From NCBI GenBank assembly GCA_027605045.1, contig JAQFWX010000061.1, positions 124,001-188,000 of the forward strand: DNA of 64,000 nucleotides, in the 5' to 3' direction. The DNA is from Phallus indusiatus. Its lineage: Eukaryota; Basidiomycota; Agaricomycetes; Phallales; Phallaceae. Within the stretch, counting starts at the first letter, position 1, and the number at the start of each line of letters is the position of its first letter. Below, one piece after another: positions 23,296 to 35,283 of this stretch. The notes beneath the pieces were generated by a model. That model saw only the letters and a list, made by a program, of their open reading frames with translations. It was not told the origin of the DNA and searched no databases. The position numbers were made by a program, and so were the translations under genes.

Positions 23296-25422
23296 TCATG
23301 TCTTGACTAAAGGCCGTTGGAGAACAACCTTCCAGACTTCGCCTGATTGTTCTCCGACCTCAAGAACGTTTGCGCCAGGTTTTAACTCGGATACCTCCCA
23401 CACACCTTCGCCTTCTTTTGTATTGGGTATTTGTGCATTTACCAAAACTCCGTTAGCTTTAACAAAAACTTCTCCTTTACCCGAGTTGCCTGTCTGTGCG
23501 CTCTTGCTTTCCTCCTCGTCCATTTCTTCATCACTCTCATCCTCATCCAAGAACCTGATCTCTCGGACGGCGAGCTTGTTTTCGTCTTTGCTGAGTCTAA
23601 GCACCCACGTTCTGACACCCTCTGACGCGTCCAAACGTAGAGTTCTTCCCAATGGCAATGTTTTGAGGATAATGGAACGCAGGGGATGATCATACACCGC
23701 GTGTGGTGGAACCGGTGTAGTCGATAATGGCGAAGGTGATATAGAGTTTACTGTCGACTGAGGCACCGAAATGTTTGGATGATACTGATACTGTGGCTGC
23801 GGCTGATGTGGAGGTAATTGTGGGTAGGTCATTGGTTGCAGGTAGGTCGCTGTGGGAGCCTGAACGGTAGGTATTTGTGCCGCTGGGGGTTGTGGAGCAA
23901 TGTTAGGCGGCTGAGTAGTCTTGGTAGCTGCTTGCTGACGCGTAATGGGTACAGATGGTGAAGGTTGTATCGCCACTGGGGTGGTAACAGCAGGAGCGAT
24001 TGGGACATTAGCTGATGCTAAAGGAGGGAGCTTGACTTTCAACGACGTTCCAGCCCCATTTGGTAAACTTTCTGTGGCCGCAGCTGGCGTATGAACTTGC
24101 GAGGGAGCAGGTACCCGCAATTTCAGTTTTCCATTTTGTATAACAGGTTTTGTGTTAGAGCTGTATTCTGGGAGTGAAAATTGAGGAGGAAGGTCTGACA
24201 TGATTACGCGAAAATAGTTCTGAGGCCTTATAAATTCAAATACCAAATATCACATAATAGGTTCGCACCTTCAATGTCATGGCATCTTCCCAGATTAGAC
24301 TATGTTCTTCATTGAAAGACAATGCGTTGGAGAAAACTAGCTCAACATCAGCGGCAAACTGCGCCATCGTTGAGTATTCTTTTCGTTTAATCCGTTTCTG
24401 TTACCCGAAAAATTAATTCTCATTTGGGTATGCCATAAAAACATGGTGACTGACGAGAATGAGATCGAAGCACATAAGACGTTTAATTGTCTTATAGTAC
24501 ATTGGATAAGTCTTTTTATCAGGGAGTTCCATGAATGCTTCTGTTATCAAACGTCCGCTGATGGGGGTGGGATAATAATTAGATAAGGAAAATTTTCACG
24601 AAAGGGACGTACTCATCGTCGGTCTTTTCAACAAGTTTCTGCATACGAAGCCTCATAAGTCGGATAATGCTGATTGGTCTGCCGCGACGACCTTTGGGGC
24701 TTTTCGTTTTACCTCCGTCGTAGTCACCGTCTTCGTCGTTTTCGTCCTCTGATTCATCTGACTCTGAACCAAGGATATCGACATCAGCAGAGCCAACAAT
24801 CGACCTATATTCATTTGACGCAATTTTCTGGCGTAACAACAGAATAGCAAATGAGTGAATGCGGAAAGAAAAAGGAAAAATCGAAGGGAAAAAGCGAACA
24901 TGTAGTTCTTTCGCGTCTCTCCAGATCTGACTATCTTTCATATTGTACTTCTTAGCATTTTTGAAGCATGTGTCAAAGTCATGCTTGACACTTTTTAAAG
25001 AAGAATACACCCCGCGGTTTAGTTTAGACTTGATGCCGTCCAGGGCAACGGGTTCTGTTATGAGAGTATAATAATCTGCGTACATGCGTTTCGACGGGAG
25101 ATGTTGGAAATCATACGAAAGGACGCGGTCTCTATACGAATTGAGTCGGAGTCAAGTACTTGCATCATGGCATTTGCAACGCGACCACGACTTACTGTTC
25201 CCCCTTTGCATTCACGACAGCATTGTAAATGTTGAAACCCTGTTCTTTCACTAAAGCCCTGTCTTCCTTCGGGGTAGTTTCTTCTCCGTTTGCGTCCTTC
25301 ATATCAACGTCTGCACTGTTGCCGGTTGGAGCTGACGAACCCCGTTTGTGGCGCTTGGATCTCGGGAGGTCGGTTGAAACGTCCATTGCATCAATACTGC
25401 CGAGCTCTCGTTTCAACTTCAT
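23296..25422 (-). CDS. RSC4: RSC4-like double-bromodomain chromatin-remodelling subunit
   Basis: This nuclear protein reads acetyl-lysine for an RSC/PBAF-type remodeller. The ATG at 25422 begins a short acidic N-terminus with a KRHKRG basic patch. Bromodomain 1 spans exons after the intron ending near 25134. It shows SYDFQHLPSKRMYADYYTLI and KKYNMKDSQIW, the latter keeping the acetyl-lysine-binding Asn. An acidic linker with a GRRGRP AT-hook-like motif follows. Bromodomain 2 shows RLITEAFMELPDKKTYPMYY, then ALSFNEEHSLIWEDA, and also keeps the Asn. A Pro/Gln-rich linker leads to a C-terminal globular domain (HPLRSIILKTLPLGRTLRLD). The stop at 23296 lies only 53 bases from that of the DHHC gene, so their 3' ends nearly overlap. 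The gene name is by architecture. Confidence 0.85.
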
Positions 25423-26089
25423 CAACAGAAAAATGCTTGTGTTTTTCTTAGCAAGCAACCCCAATTCACGAAACAAGAAAGGGAGATAACACTCAAAGAC
25501 GACCCTTGTATACGAGGGTAAACGCCTGGCGACTAGGGAGGCTCGTGGGACTTTACGTAATCCAACATACTAATCACATGAGAGCGGGACCGTGATACCG
25601 TGACAGTGACACTGCGTTTTCAAGACGAAGAGTCAAGAGTCTCGGAAACCTTGAATAATGAATTCTAAATGTATGTACTTTATCTTGATAATCGAATGTT
25701 TTATTGGCATATCACGTTCCCATTTTATGATTAGAACGGATAATCAGTTCTTGCAGGTCTTCATTGTTCTGATTCAAGATCCATCCGCCTTACAGCCTGA
25801 GCTACTAACTCTTCTAGGTCTTTCTAATACCCGACTAGCTCTTGCTTGATCTTCATATACATAAGAAACCTGTGGCTAAACAGTTTTTGCGGCGGAGTAA
25901 TTTAAATTAACGTGGCTTCGATCTGGCCTACTAAGATATTCAAACGTAAAATTGAAAATTAGCGTCGATAATCGGGAATGCGACACAAAATCCTAGAGTA
26001 GACTATTCTAAAAAAATCCATTAAACTCATTTTACGTTACTCCATAATACAAATACAAAAATCCGAAAAAGCAACAAGGAGAAAAAAAT
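25423..26089. other. Intergenic spacer
   Basis: This AT-rich spacer holds the RSC4-like promoter (upstream of 25422) and the 3' region of the P450. No open frame with family resemblance is present. Confidence 0.4.
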
Positions 26090-28366
26090 TTAACTACGCG
26101 TTCCATTGTCAAGAGCATATTGTAATAGATCGAGAGAACTCTGGCTTCTGCTTCGAATCTCGCATTCAAAAAATTCCAAGTGCCTGACAAATTTTATTTG
26201 AATATTACCCCGCATCAATCGTATTTGAGTACTCACGATACCAACGTTGGCGTAAAGCGCGGCGTCATATCATTCGGTAAACCATTTTCATCTCTAGTGG
26301 GAGTGATAACGCATGTGGCGAGGACCGTGGCGATAATGATTAATAGTGAATTCTCAGCCAGATGCATACCAGGGCAAGATCTGGAAAAAAAAATGAAAAA
26401 ATCAACCGATGTTAGGCACTCCTAGTATAGACCCGCTCACCTTCTTCCGAATCCAAAAACATATGAAAAAGGGTCATAAGGGTACTCATCTTTCCTTTCA
26501 GGTATAGCATTTAAAAATCGCTCTGGCTTGAACGCGAACGGATCTTCATATCTCTCCGGATCGTGTAGCATCTCCCTGATAGTACAGAAACATTGGTAAG
26601 AATTGGAAATAAATATTGGGATGCGAGATATTACCAAATGTTCGGGAAAACAATTGTTCCTTTTGGTATTTGATATCCGTTATAAATATCGTCCTCTTGA
26701 AGCCGGTGGGGTACGCCTGAAATGGATGGTTAAGGATTAGCAAATGACATGTAAATGATGTGACAACATATTAATTTACCCAAAGGAGTAACAGCATGCC
26801 ATCGAAGAATTTCCTTTATTGGAATACTTGAGAAATATTTTTTTTTACAAAAGAGATAATATTTCATACCTTTAATACAGCGAGCAAATAAACGAGGGCT
26901 GATTTATCGGCGAGGGTAGGCAATCGATGGTCTCCGGTGATATTCAAAATTTCTTCCCGTGCCTTTACTTGAACTTCTGGATACTTCGCCATAAGGAAGA
27001 AAAAGGTAACCAGCGTTGCCGCTGTCTACAAGATCCGTCACGGGGCTGCCCCAAAATTTAGAGCCGTCAGTACGTACAGTTTCTTGTCCCGCTAAAATCA
27101 CGAACAGGTGTGAAACAGAGTGATATGAAAGTGTCGGACAAGACTAGCTTACGGGGATAAGACGACCCCAAAAACATTTTCACAAGATGCTCTCCTTCCA
27201 CGGCCTGGTCTTTCTTATCTTCCAACAGCGTCCCACAAAGAGATGTAGATGGGGAATGAAAACAGGAGACCTTTTTTGGCGAATCATTGATACGTAAGTT
27301 GTAATTCAGCAAAAACTTCTTCACTTTACCTTATTCAAACCAGATTTAACCATTTCAAACGGTTCATCAAACACATATTGGTAGGTTTTACCAATTTCTT
27401 CCGCCTTTCGTTTGAACGAAAATAATGGAAACCATGACGGAACATGCCTCACTAGAAGAATTCCGAAATTGAGTGAAAAATGAATGTAATAATAATAAAT
27501 TTTCTGTCCGCGTGATACATACAAATCGGAATGATGTCGAGTATTCGGGAGCTCGCTGAGAGCATTTTTGCTGCATCGCTCGCCAATTGCTGTGCCGCTG
27601 CACTGAGCGCATCAAGCTCTTGAGAGGGAGAATAACCATATAGTAAGCGAAGCATAATAGTGCTCGTAGTCCTTGGGAGAATAATAAGACATAGCTTCCA
27701 TCGTTGGGAAACCTTTCATTTACCTGTTGACATGCTCTCGCAGTTGCGCTGGGGAAGCTAGAATCGATCTGGCGAAAAAACGTGATTCTTCTTCCTGTAT
27801 TGTCTGATATTTGCTGATAGCTTGGGGCCCCATGAACTGCCGTCCCAACTTTCGGAAACTCCTAAGAGTGTCACCATACGGAAGTAAAGTCCAAGTGTCG
27901 TCAAGACCGATCCTAATACAGTATAGTAGCCTTTCCAAACAAGAGTTACACCAGCCGCTTACATCTTGACCATAACTGAAGCCGGTCTATCCGAATAGAA
28001 TTTGCCTCTCTTTTCAAGGAGATCAAAAGACGCTTTGGGAGTATTTACGATGAGAATGTGTTGTTTCGCTGCAGTGAGATGGACAATTTCCCCTGGATAA
28101 CGAAAAGGCAAATTCAGCGATCAAGGTATCGTCCCGACTTAAAACGGCAACAATGACTCACCGTACTCCTTTCGCCATTGTCGATACTTCTCTTGAGGAT
28201 TTTTACGGGGAAGGTCAAGTGCATTCCCGAGGACTGGTAGTGGTCTAGGACCAGGGGGGTATGATAGCGAGGGCGATGGATTCTTTTTGTGCCGGTTTAT
28301 GAAAAATAGATAAACGATGGTGAACGCGACGGCGATGACGCCTTCATGGAATAGAGATTCGGGCAT
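26090..28366 (-). CDS. Cytochrome P450 monooxygenase
   Basis: This is an ER-anchored haem monooxygenase. ATG 28366 opens one N-terminal anchor helix ([16 protein letters not shown]), then the proline hinge [13 protein letters not shown]. Downstream exons join in phase. They give [20 protein letters not shown], the I-helix AGQETT-type stretch (read as [17 protein letters not shown]), the K-helix [13 protein letters not shown] (ExxR), the PERF region KPERFLN, and the haem loop [15 protein letters not shown] with the Cys ligand. The gene ends at TAA 26090-26092. The signatures suggest the large CYP64/CYP5144-like agaricomycete group, but I would not name a family. The segment just before the I-helix reads oddly (KMFLGSSYP), as if out of frame. 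No other biosynthetic genes surround it. The substrate is unknown. Confidence 0.85.
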
Positions 28367-30896
28367 AGGGGAGGATGAAAGAAAATGAGATCAAGGGGAG
28401 CGCAGAACAGATAGGGCCTCCTCGACTATATATATATCCGAGATGAAGGTAATTCAGAGCGTCAGTGACAAGGATTGAAAGAGATTTTCAATTAGATATT
28501 AAAAATCGGTCCGAGTTCATTTAAGGTAAAATGGTGACAGAACACATTGGAACCTTTTTTTTGCAAGCAGGGATGGCCAACAACCGGCATCTCGCAAATG
28601 ATGGCTTGATTGCAACACTGTACAATGAATTAAGAATAGAATCTAGAAATAAAGTAAAGAGATCATGCCTTGGCAATTTGCTTTAAAGAATTTGTAAAAG
28701 CCCCACGACATCTCGCAAAGTGGAATGTTATGAGTGTGCGTGAAATTCTTAACGAGGGGAGAACCTTCGAAAGCATCACCTCCATCACATGATAGCTTCC
28801 GGTCTTCCGTTTCACGGCACTAGAATCCTTGGTACCGGAAAGATCTCAGCTATAGGATTCCAAAAAATTTGAGATAAGCGATATAGTTTCCTCCTCGCCT
28901 CGACGTCAGAGATCTCCGATCGGTCATCGAAGTTGATTGGCAGAAACCTGAACGTCAACCGCCGCAGAAGCTAATTGAATAAGCTCTTTGAATATACATC
29001 CATGTCTGGGGCGTAAACATTTATGAAAAGTAGAAAAACAAAACAAAAATATTTGAATTTGAAAATTGGGAGTTGAAACCAGAATGAGTTGAGAGAATCC
29101 AATGATTGTCGAGGGAAGCTTGAAAGCTGGAAGGTTGCCCAAATTTGTAGCTCCGACTGAGCAATAATAACGACACATTACGGTCACACTGGCAAACCGA
29201 GAACCTTGACATGATGATGTCCATAAAGAAATTGTTTTCCTTTCCTTCCTTCCTTTTTCTGCTCCATTGAAATCATGAGTCTTAGAATCAAATCAATGAA
29301 ATTTTGATATTTATAGGCAAACTTTCCAGATTTATAATTTCTTTCATATCATGACAACTTCTGCCCCATTAAACCGAGTCTCGCCATCCCTTTTTTTCCA
29401 CATTGGTCACCTTTCCCGAAATTTTGCTTCGATTGTAATGGGATAGGCGACAAAAAAGGGGATCATGCCACTGGCGAGGGATGAATTAAACATGTATGCG
29501 CCTTATTGATAATGCTAGGCCACTATAGCACTGATCAGTAGTACTCTCAGTCAGAACCAAATACATCCTAGACTCCGTACAATGGAGTATATTCAGTCTT
29601 TAATAGATGTCCTTTAATCTCAGGGAATTCTTTGCCTTCTTGTAAGAAAAAAAATAATCTTATCTGAGGGCAACAAAAGAAGCCCTCTGCTTAACCCTCC
29701 AAACTTCTCAAGTCCACGTTGTTTTAATGTCGACTCCTTTGGTGCACAGCAAGGATCCTTCCTGTCTTCGAATCTTCTGGGTGTTTTTATCTCAGTCAAA
29801 TACATAGAAGCTAATAAATATAATGTAATATGATATGATTTTGTGCTTCAGATTTCATATCACGCCATGGCAGGTTATGGTTATGTAAATTGGTCTATGC
29901 AGTGTGCACGTCATTGACAGTGGGACTGAAACCAAAAAACGTGGAAACGTTTCCGGCGGTATCGGTGCGCAAGGATGGTTCACAGAAATTTTGTTCGCAT
30001 GCTAGTGGAGCGTTAGTAACAGATAAACAGTCAAGATGTCAAAGAAATCCTTATGCCATAGATAGTACATATGTACCTCGGCCGGAAAGTAAACAAACGT
30101 TCATTATCATTATCATTATCAAGGGTTTTAGCCTTAAAGGGGACTAGCACATCCACGCCCGAATTGTTAGTTTGAATGAATTAATGCGCGCGCCCCCTTG
30201 AACTATCAATATTATAACGGCAGTTAGCACCGTGACGTTGCGCCTAATTTCCTGATGTAGAGTAGTTTGAAATTTAGTACTTTTAAAAGCTGATAACCAT
30301 ATTTAGCCTCGACTCCACCCAGTGTAGATTCAATGCGGGGTCAACGGATCGATCTGAATCTCATAATTTTCAGGGCCCAAAATTCTTACTTTGATTGATT
30401 TCGTTCCTTCTTTTCGAGGGCCTGGCTTTCTTTAAGGATAATCTATGTGCGTCGGGTATGATATTTGCGTCCCAATGCAATCCTCTGATGCCACGTGTGC
30501 GCACGTCCGAAAAAGATCCCGAATGAAAGAAAGATCCAAAAGAAGTCCACCTGAGTTGTAAACTGCCATACAGTAAATTTCAATTCTTGAGAAGACAAAC
30601 TTAGTCAGGAAGGTCCTGGAAGGGCTCACCGTGATACATGACGGCCTACGGGTAAATCGAAGTTTCATTTGAAGAGATGCGTCTCATGAGAACAAACTGG
30701 TCATTTCTAAAAAAATTCAAGGGACAAATGATATAGACGCATTTACATAAATTAGTTGAGGTATGTGACATGTAAGGAGTAAGATAAAAAGGAAAATTAT
30801 GCAACCGAACGAACATTGGACGGTATTGATATGATATGCAAGGACTGACAAGACACGAAAACGGGACCCATCCAGAGCCATACATATACTCTATAT
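28367..30896. other. Long intergenic spacer
   Basis: This 2.5 kb is the longest stretch without a supported gene. It includes the P450 promoter; a short TATATATATAT run lies about 60 bases upstream of the ATG. Open frames at 28924-29224 (-), 29620-29805 (-) and 29890-30147 (+) are short, lack family signatures and do not chain by splicing. I see no tRNA, terminal inverted repeat or transposase remnant. Confidence 0.4.
30102..30120. repeat. (CATTAT)n microsatellite
   Basis: About three copies of the six-base unit CATTAT run in tandem. It lies in the long spacer, has no evident function, and is useful only as a polymorphic marker. Confidence 0.7.
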
Positions 30897-30913
30897 TTAG
30901 GGCGGGTGAGAAA

Positions 30914-33464
30914 TCATGAGACTTGACTCATGTTCTGTGGGTCTAACCAGCTCTTCATTAGACCATACCCAAATGAAATGAAAATCAGTTCTTACGCGTC
31001 TATAACGAATATCCCATTTTTTATCGACATAGTGCTTGGCTCGGACAAGGTCGGACCACATGAATAGCGGCACAACGACTGCCATAACCGGAAGAGCGAT
31101 TTCCCAGAACCTTAAAACAAGCTTTCTGTCAGTCATGGAAAATTGAATAGGCAAACCCTATTATGACGACTCACAAAATATCGGAATCTGCGTTCGAAAA
31201 AAAAGTGATAGAGCTTTTAATATGAAAATCACAAAAGTGCACGACTATGTACTCACGCTGCTGCACGCTAGCTAAAAAGTACAGCCAAAAAAACTGATAA
31301 GATACTAATCATAATATAAAGACCTTCTTGCTTACGCATGACATTGAAATTCATTCCCTGAAAAAAATGGTCTAGTCAATAGGGACTCGCCAGACGCACA
31401 TATCATCAAGCCTTACGAAGTAGCCGGTCAGAAGAGTTAATGGAAGGAAGATAATAGTCGCGAGTGTTAGTCGCCGCCTGTCCAATCAGTTCAAAACTTC
31501 CGGTAAACCTCTCAATAGCATTCAAAACAACTCACATGACTTCGTTCATCTCATAACTAGCCATCTAGAGATAGCATGTCAATAAACACCAATCACATAA
31601 TGAGATAACTGAATAGCACACATTAAATGTGTAATTGATCAGGTTTTCCGCAATCCCACCGAACATGTCAAGGCTGGAAAGAATGTACTCCATATGGTCA
31701 TGAACATCGGCTAGATATATTTTGCTTTTATGACTCATATATCCAACAACCTTTGGTACCGTCTCGGATTCTCCCGAATCGTTCGTTGAAGAAGTTTCTA
31801 GAGCCAGACATCGGTCATAATCGTAGCGTCGTAGACCGTATATAAGAGATTTCAAGGGCTCCAGGGTGCGCTTATGCAACGCCAGATCGCCCGATATTAT
31901 ATGCACTGTGATAAAAGTGATAGTGGTAGAGTGAGTATGTGAAAAACGACCTTAGAAGCCTGAAGCAAGAGGCAAAAAATAGACCGTACGATGACGAACA
32001 CTTCCCACTTTCGGTTTCAGAAGGATGTCACTTTCTAATTCAAGAAGCATTTTGTGATACTCCTCCACAACTTCCATCGCTTGATCAACAACCAAGTCCA
32101 AGATGCTTTCTAATAAGATAGAAGCATCTGAGTTGGAGCGAAGAACAGTGCTTGTGGAACGAAGACGATCCATTATAGGTGTTGCGAAAGTCGGCGTGTT
32201 CGTTTGGTGAACAGTGATAAGAGTTCCGTCGCGAAATAAGAACATGTATAAATTCCTTCGGACCACGTTCACACGCAAACCCTCCTTAAGTTGTTGAATT
32301 GCACGCATGGCTTCTTCCGCCGTATTCTATATTCAAAAGTTCACGGTGAATGTGTTAGCACGGGACTCTCTAAATATACATATGTATGAAAATCTTGCCG
32401 TGCGTGTTTCGAGTTCATCATAGGGTGGCGGCTCGGCGCCTTCTTCCAATTCCTCGTGAAAAGATGACTTCCGTTTAGTAGACTTCCTTCTTAGAAAGGT
32501 AGAGTTAGAGTTAGATGATAATTTGCCCATATGAAAAAGGCCGGGACGGGAGAGCGGGAGCGGGAGCGGTGATGAGCTTCTCGGAGCATCCGATATATTA
32601 TTGCGCTCGTAGTCTTCGGAGGTATCCCATTTCCCTATTTCATGACAGAGAACGCGAATGAAAAGGTGTTTTTGAAAATAATCGGCTTTGGAGCGAGCGA
32701 GCTTCCGTTGGTCCTGTAATACATCTTCTACAGATAACGGATGGAGATCTTTATATATACAAGTTATATGAAACGGTGAGCCACGGAATGCAAAGAGTAC
32801 TTTCAAATAATTCACCATATGCCAAGGCCAACCTACTTATGACATCCCAGCTTATACCGGCGATATGTATCCAGCGAGCTTTTGCCCAGGGTTCCTTTTG
32901 TGTTCCGTGTTCGTCCAGGAAATGAATGAATGAACGATTCTTGAAAGACTGGAAATTACTTCTGACAGAGTTATAATCTATGACACTAATATAGCAGGAC
33001 TCCTGAATGTGACCGTAAGCAAAATGAGCACTGTTGTGGCGAGGATCGATGCCTGGCTCAGCACCAGCTTTGCCGCTGGTCAAATTGTTCCAAAGAGTGG
33101 ACGTTTTGTGCATCCGCATAATTTTGTGAGCAGTGGCGCGGAAAAGATCAGCTCCTCGTAAACGAGTACGGTTTGCTTGATCATCGTATCTATCGTGGTT
33201 GAAGAATTGAGTGCTGGAACGGGGCTGACGGCCGTTCTCAACGGACCGCGGCGAATGAGAGTTGTTGGCCGCTCTGCTCGACGACTCCTGTGCATTTCTT
33301 GGAGACGATGGTTGTCCCCTCTGTCCATTAAAAAGCTGAGTGACGATACTGTGCGGCCGCTGTCGCGAGGGACTGACGATGGGTGAAGATGGGCCCGCGT
33401 CGATATCTTCCTCGTCGCTGGTCAAAGATCCGCCAAAATCGCTTTCGCTGTTGGTTTTCGGCAT
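30914..33464 (-). CDS. CorA-family Mg2+ transporter (Alr1/Mnr2-like)
   Basis: This is a membrane magnesium channel or transporter. ATG 33464 begins a long disordered, Ser-rich N-terminus (about 150 residues with SDEEDIDAGPSSP and many Arg/Ser). The cytosolic CorA domain follows, with WIHIAGISWDVISRLALAYD, LHPLSVEDVLQDQRKLARSK and FIRVLCHEIG. It is interrupted by a Ser/Arg-rich insert of about 80 residues, then continues with RVNVVRRNLYMFLFRDGTLI. The long stalk helix leads to LTLATIIFLPLTLLTGYFGM with NF, which contains the diagnostic GMN loop, and a second helix (FWEIALPVMAVVVPLFMW). The final exon is uncertain: splicing at GTAAGA near 30995 ends at TGA 30914, while reading through ends at TAA 30897. 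The large N-terminal extension suggests the Alr/Mnr2 group over bacterial-type CorA. Confidence 0.87.
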
Positions 33465-34260
33465 TTCGTGGCGAATTATTATTGAGCAAAAAGAGTGAAA
33501 AACAGGAAGAAGGCCATTATCTAATAATTTGGTTAAGGTTGTTGTGGAGGAAATTGGCCAGGAAGCTGATCGGCCATGCAGGCAATAAGTCTCACCATCA
33601 TTTGCAAAACCAGTGCACACCGTTTCAGCCACCGGTTGCTTATGTCCTCGGGTGAAAGATAATAAATGACGACCCTAGTTACGTTTTGTATGTGAAGTGC
33701 AAGCTGAGTTGGAACTTGCAACTCGAGAACTTGGAGCTTGGAGAAATTTGGCTAAATTCGAGCGCGTAATAAACTCTCATGGCAACATTGATATATACAA
33801 ACGCCCGAAATTCCGTAGCAAAGTCTGTCGATATCAAGGAAGCGTTCGTAATCACAGACTATCACCAGCCATTATTATAGTTATTAACAAAATACATAGA
33901 ATTACCGTCTTCAGAGCAGTCGGAAGCAAACGGCAGAATGATCGCATGTGACGTAGTGCGCCATGATCGACAATTGAATCCGTCCTTTGTCTGGCAGCCA
34001 CTTGCTGCTGCTGCATCGCGTATTATCCATTGTTCATTATTCGCATTGACAGTGATAATCTGAACGAGTTCCTAATTTCCAATTAACCTGGAATAGTCTT
34101 CCTCCTGTAACCACTCGGACTCCTGCGGAAGTAACCGGCGAGGCGCGCGGCGCCATTGTCTCCTTTCTTCTCTCCCTCAGCAACGTGTTTTTTATAAAAC
34201 ACCTCGAGTGTTCTAACGCCTTTCGTCCTTTCACTTCGTCTTTCCAATAACCCAAATTCA
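33465..34260. promoter_or_regulatory. Divergent promoter region of CorA and F-box-like genes
   Basis: These 796 bases lie between two divergent ATGs. The part next to the plus-strand gene (34150-34255) is CT-rich, a common fungal core-promoter or 5' UTR feature. Open frames here are fragments without family resemblance. Confidence 0.4.
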
Positions 34261-35070
34261 ATGCTGTTGGAGCTGCCACGTGAAGTGCTGTATTATATCT
34301 GTGAGAACGACTGCTTTTATAGCTTTCTTTTCGACAGAAGCTGCTATTCGCAATTTACCTCACTGATATACTCACTCTTTTTTTTAGTTACTTTCTTAGA
34401 TATTCCAGATTTGAACAATTTATCAACTATTTCCCCCGTGCTTCGTGAAGTCGCGTCCGATGCGGGATTGCATCGTCTTCGCGTTCACGTTACTGCACCT
34501 TCTCGTATTAATCACTCCCTTTTCTCCGATGATAATATACGCCCAACCATACCTGACCTTATCCAGCGAGGCGTGATGAGTGGTGTATCTCTCCACGCGA
34601 GGTGGCGCTTTGGTCTTTATCTCTATTCTGACCAGGTATCATGCGGATCCCTCTTGCGGCTGATAGTAAATCCTAACTTTCATTCGTAGTCGGTCAAATC
34701 TTATTGGTCAATCCGTCGCATCAATACTGCTTTCGCCAAACGTTCTGTTAACAACATGCTTCAGACCCGCTCGTCTAGTTCTTTCGGAAGCAATGTTCGT
34801 ATCACTCCAAGTATGGTGCTACCGGACTTTAAACCAGGAATCCCAACCCACATCTCATCAAACTTGTTTCCTATCATGCGCGTGCTTAAATGGAAGCTCT
34901 TACGAGATCAGGTCGCCAAGATTCATAGAGATGTCGGCAGAAAGCATTTAACACAGGACTGGCTCGAGAATACAATTCGCTCTTATCCTGAACACGAGCG
35001 ACTTCGCTTGGCTGTATGCCCAGATGTTCGCAAACTCACGCTATATTTTGAACGGCTGGCAAGACAATAA
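34261..35070 (+). CDS. Small F-box-like protein
   Basis: The gene starts MLLELPREVLYYI, which resembles the opening of an F-box, the Skp1-binding motif of SCF ubiquitin ligases. The first intron begins at GTGAGA near 34300. After it, IPDLNNLSTISPVLREVASD fits the second half of an F-box. A second intron (about 34636-34688) leads to the last exon with HLTQDWLENTIRSYPEHERL and the stop at 35070. The protein has about 220 residues with no leucine-rich repeat, WD40 or kelch region, so any substrate-binding part is unrecognised. The exon joins are clean in phase. The F-box call is moderate. Confidence 0.6.
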
Positions 35071-35283
35071 TCGTCTTTTCATTGTTGTTCTTTTGAATTT
35101 AATATACCTGACCGGATATATATATATATTAATTTGTATAAATGTTACTTCTATCTATCTATGTACGCATGTATATCAGATACTTTCACCATACAGCCTG
35201 TAAAGAAACATCCATTTGATATGTAATAATACTAATAGTACTTAACTCAAACAGGAAACCCGAATCATAAATTGAGGACCCAA

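Noticed and set aside
28924..29224. Minus-strand frames in the long spacer, considered as a P450 or transposon relic
   Set aside because: No P450, transposase or reverse-transcriptase motif is present in any frame.
33080..33386. Open frames on both strands within the CorA N-terminal exon
   Set aside because: They are shadows of the Ser/Arg-rich disordered exon that joins in phase to the CorA core.
26090..33464. Possible biosynthetic gene cluster around the P450
   Set aside because: The neighbours are a chromatin subunit and a Mg2+ transporter. There is no core synthase, terpene cyclase or pathway regulator.
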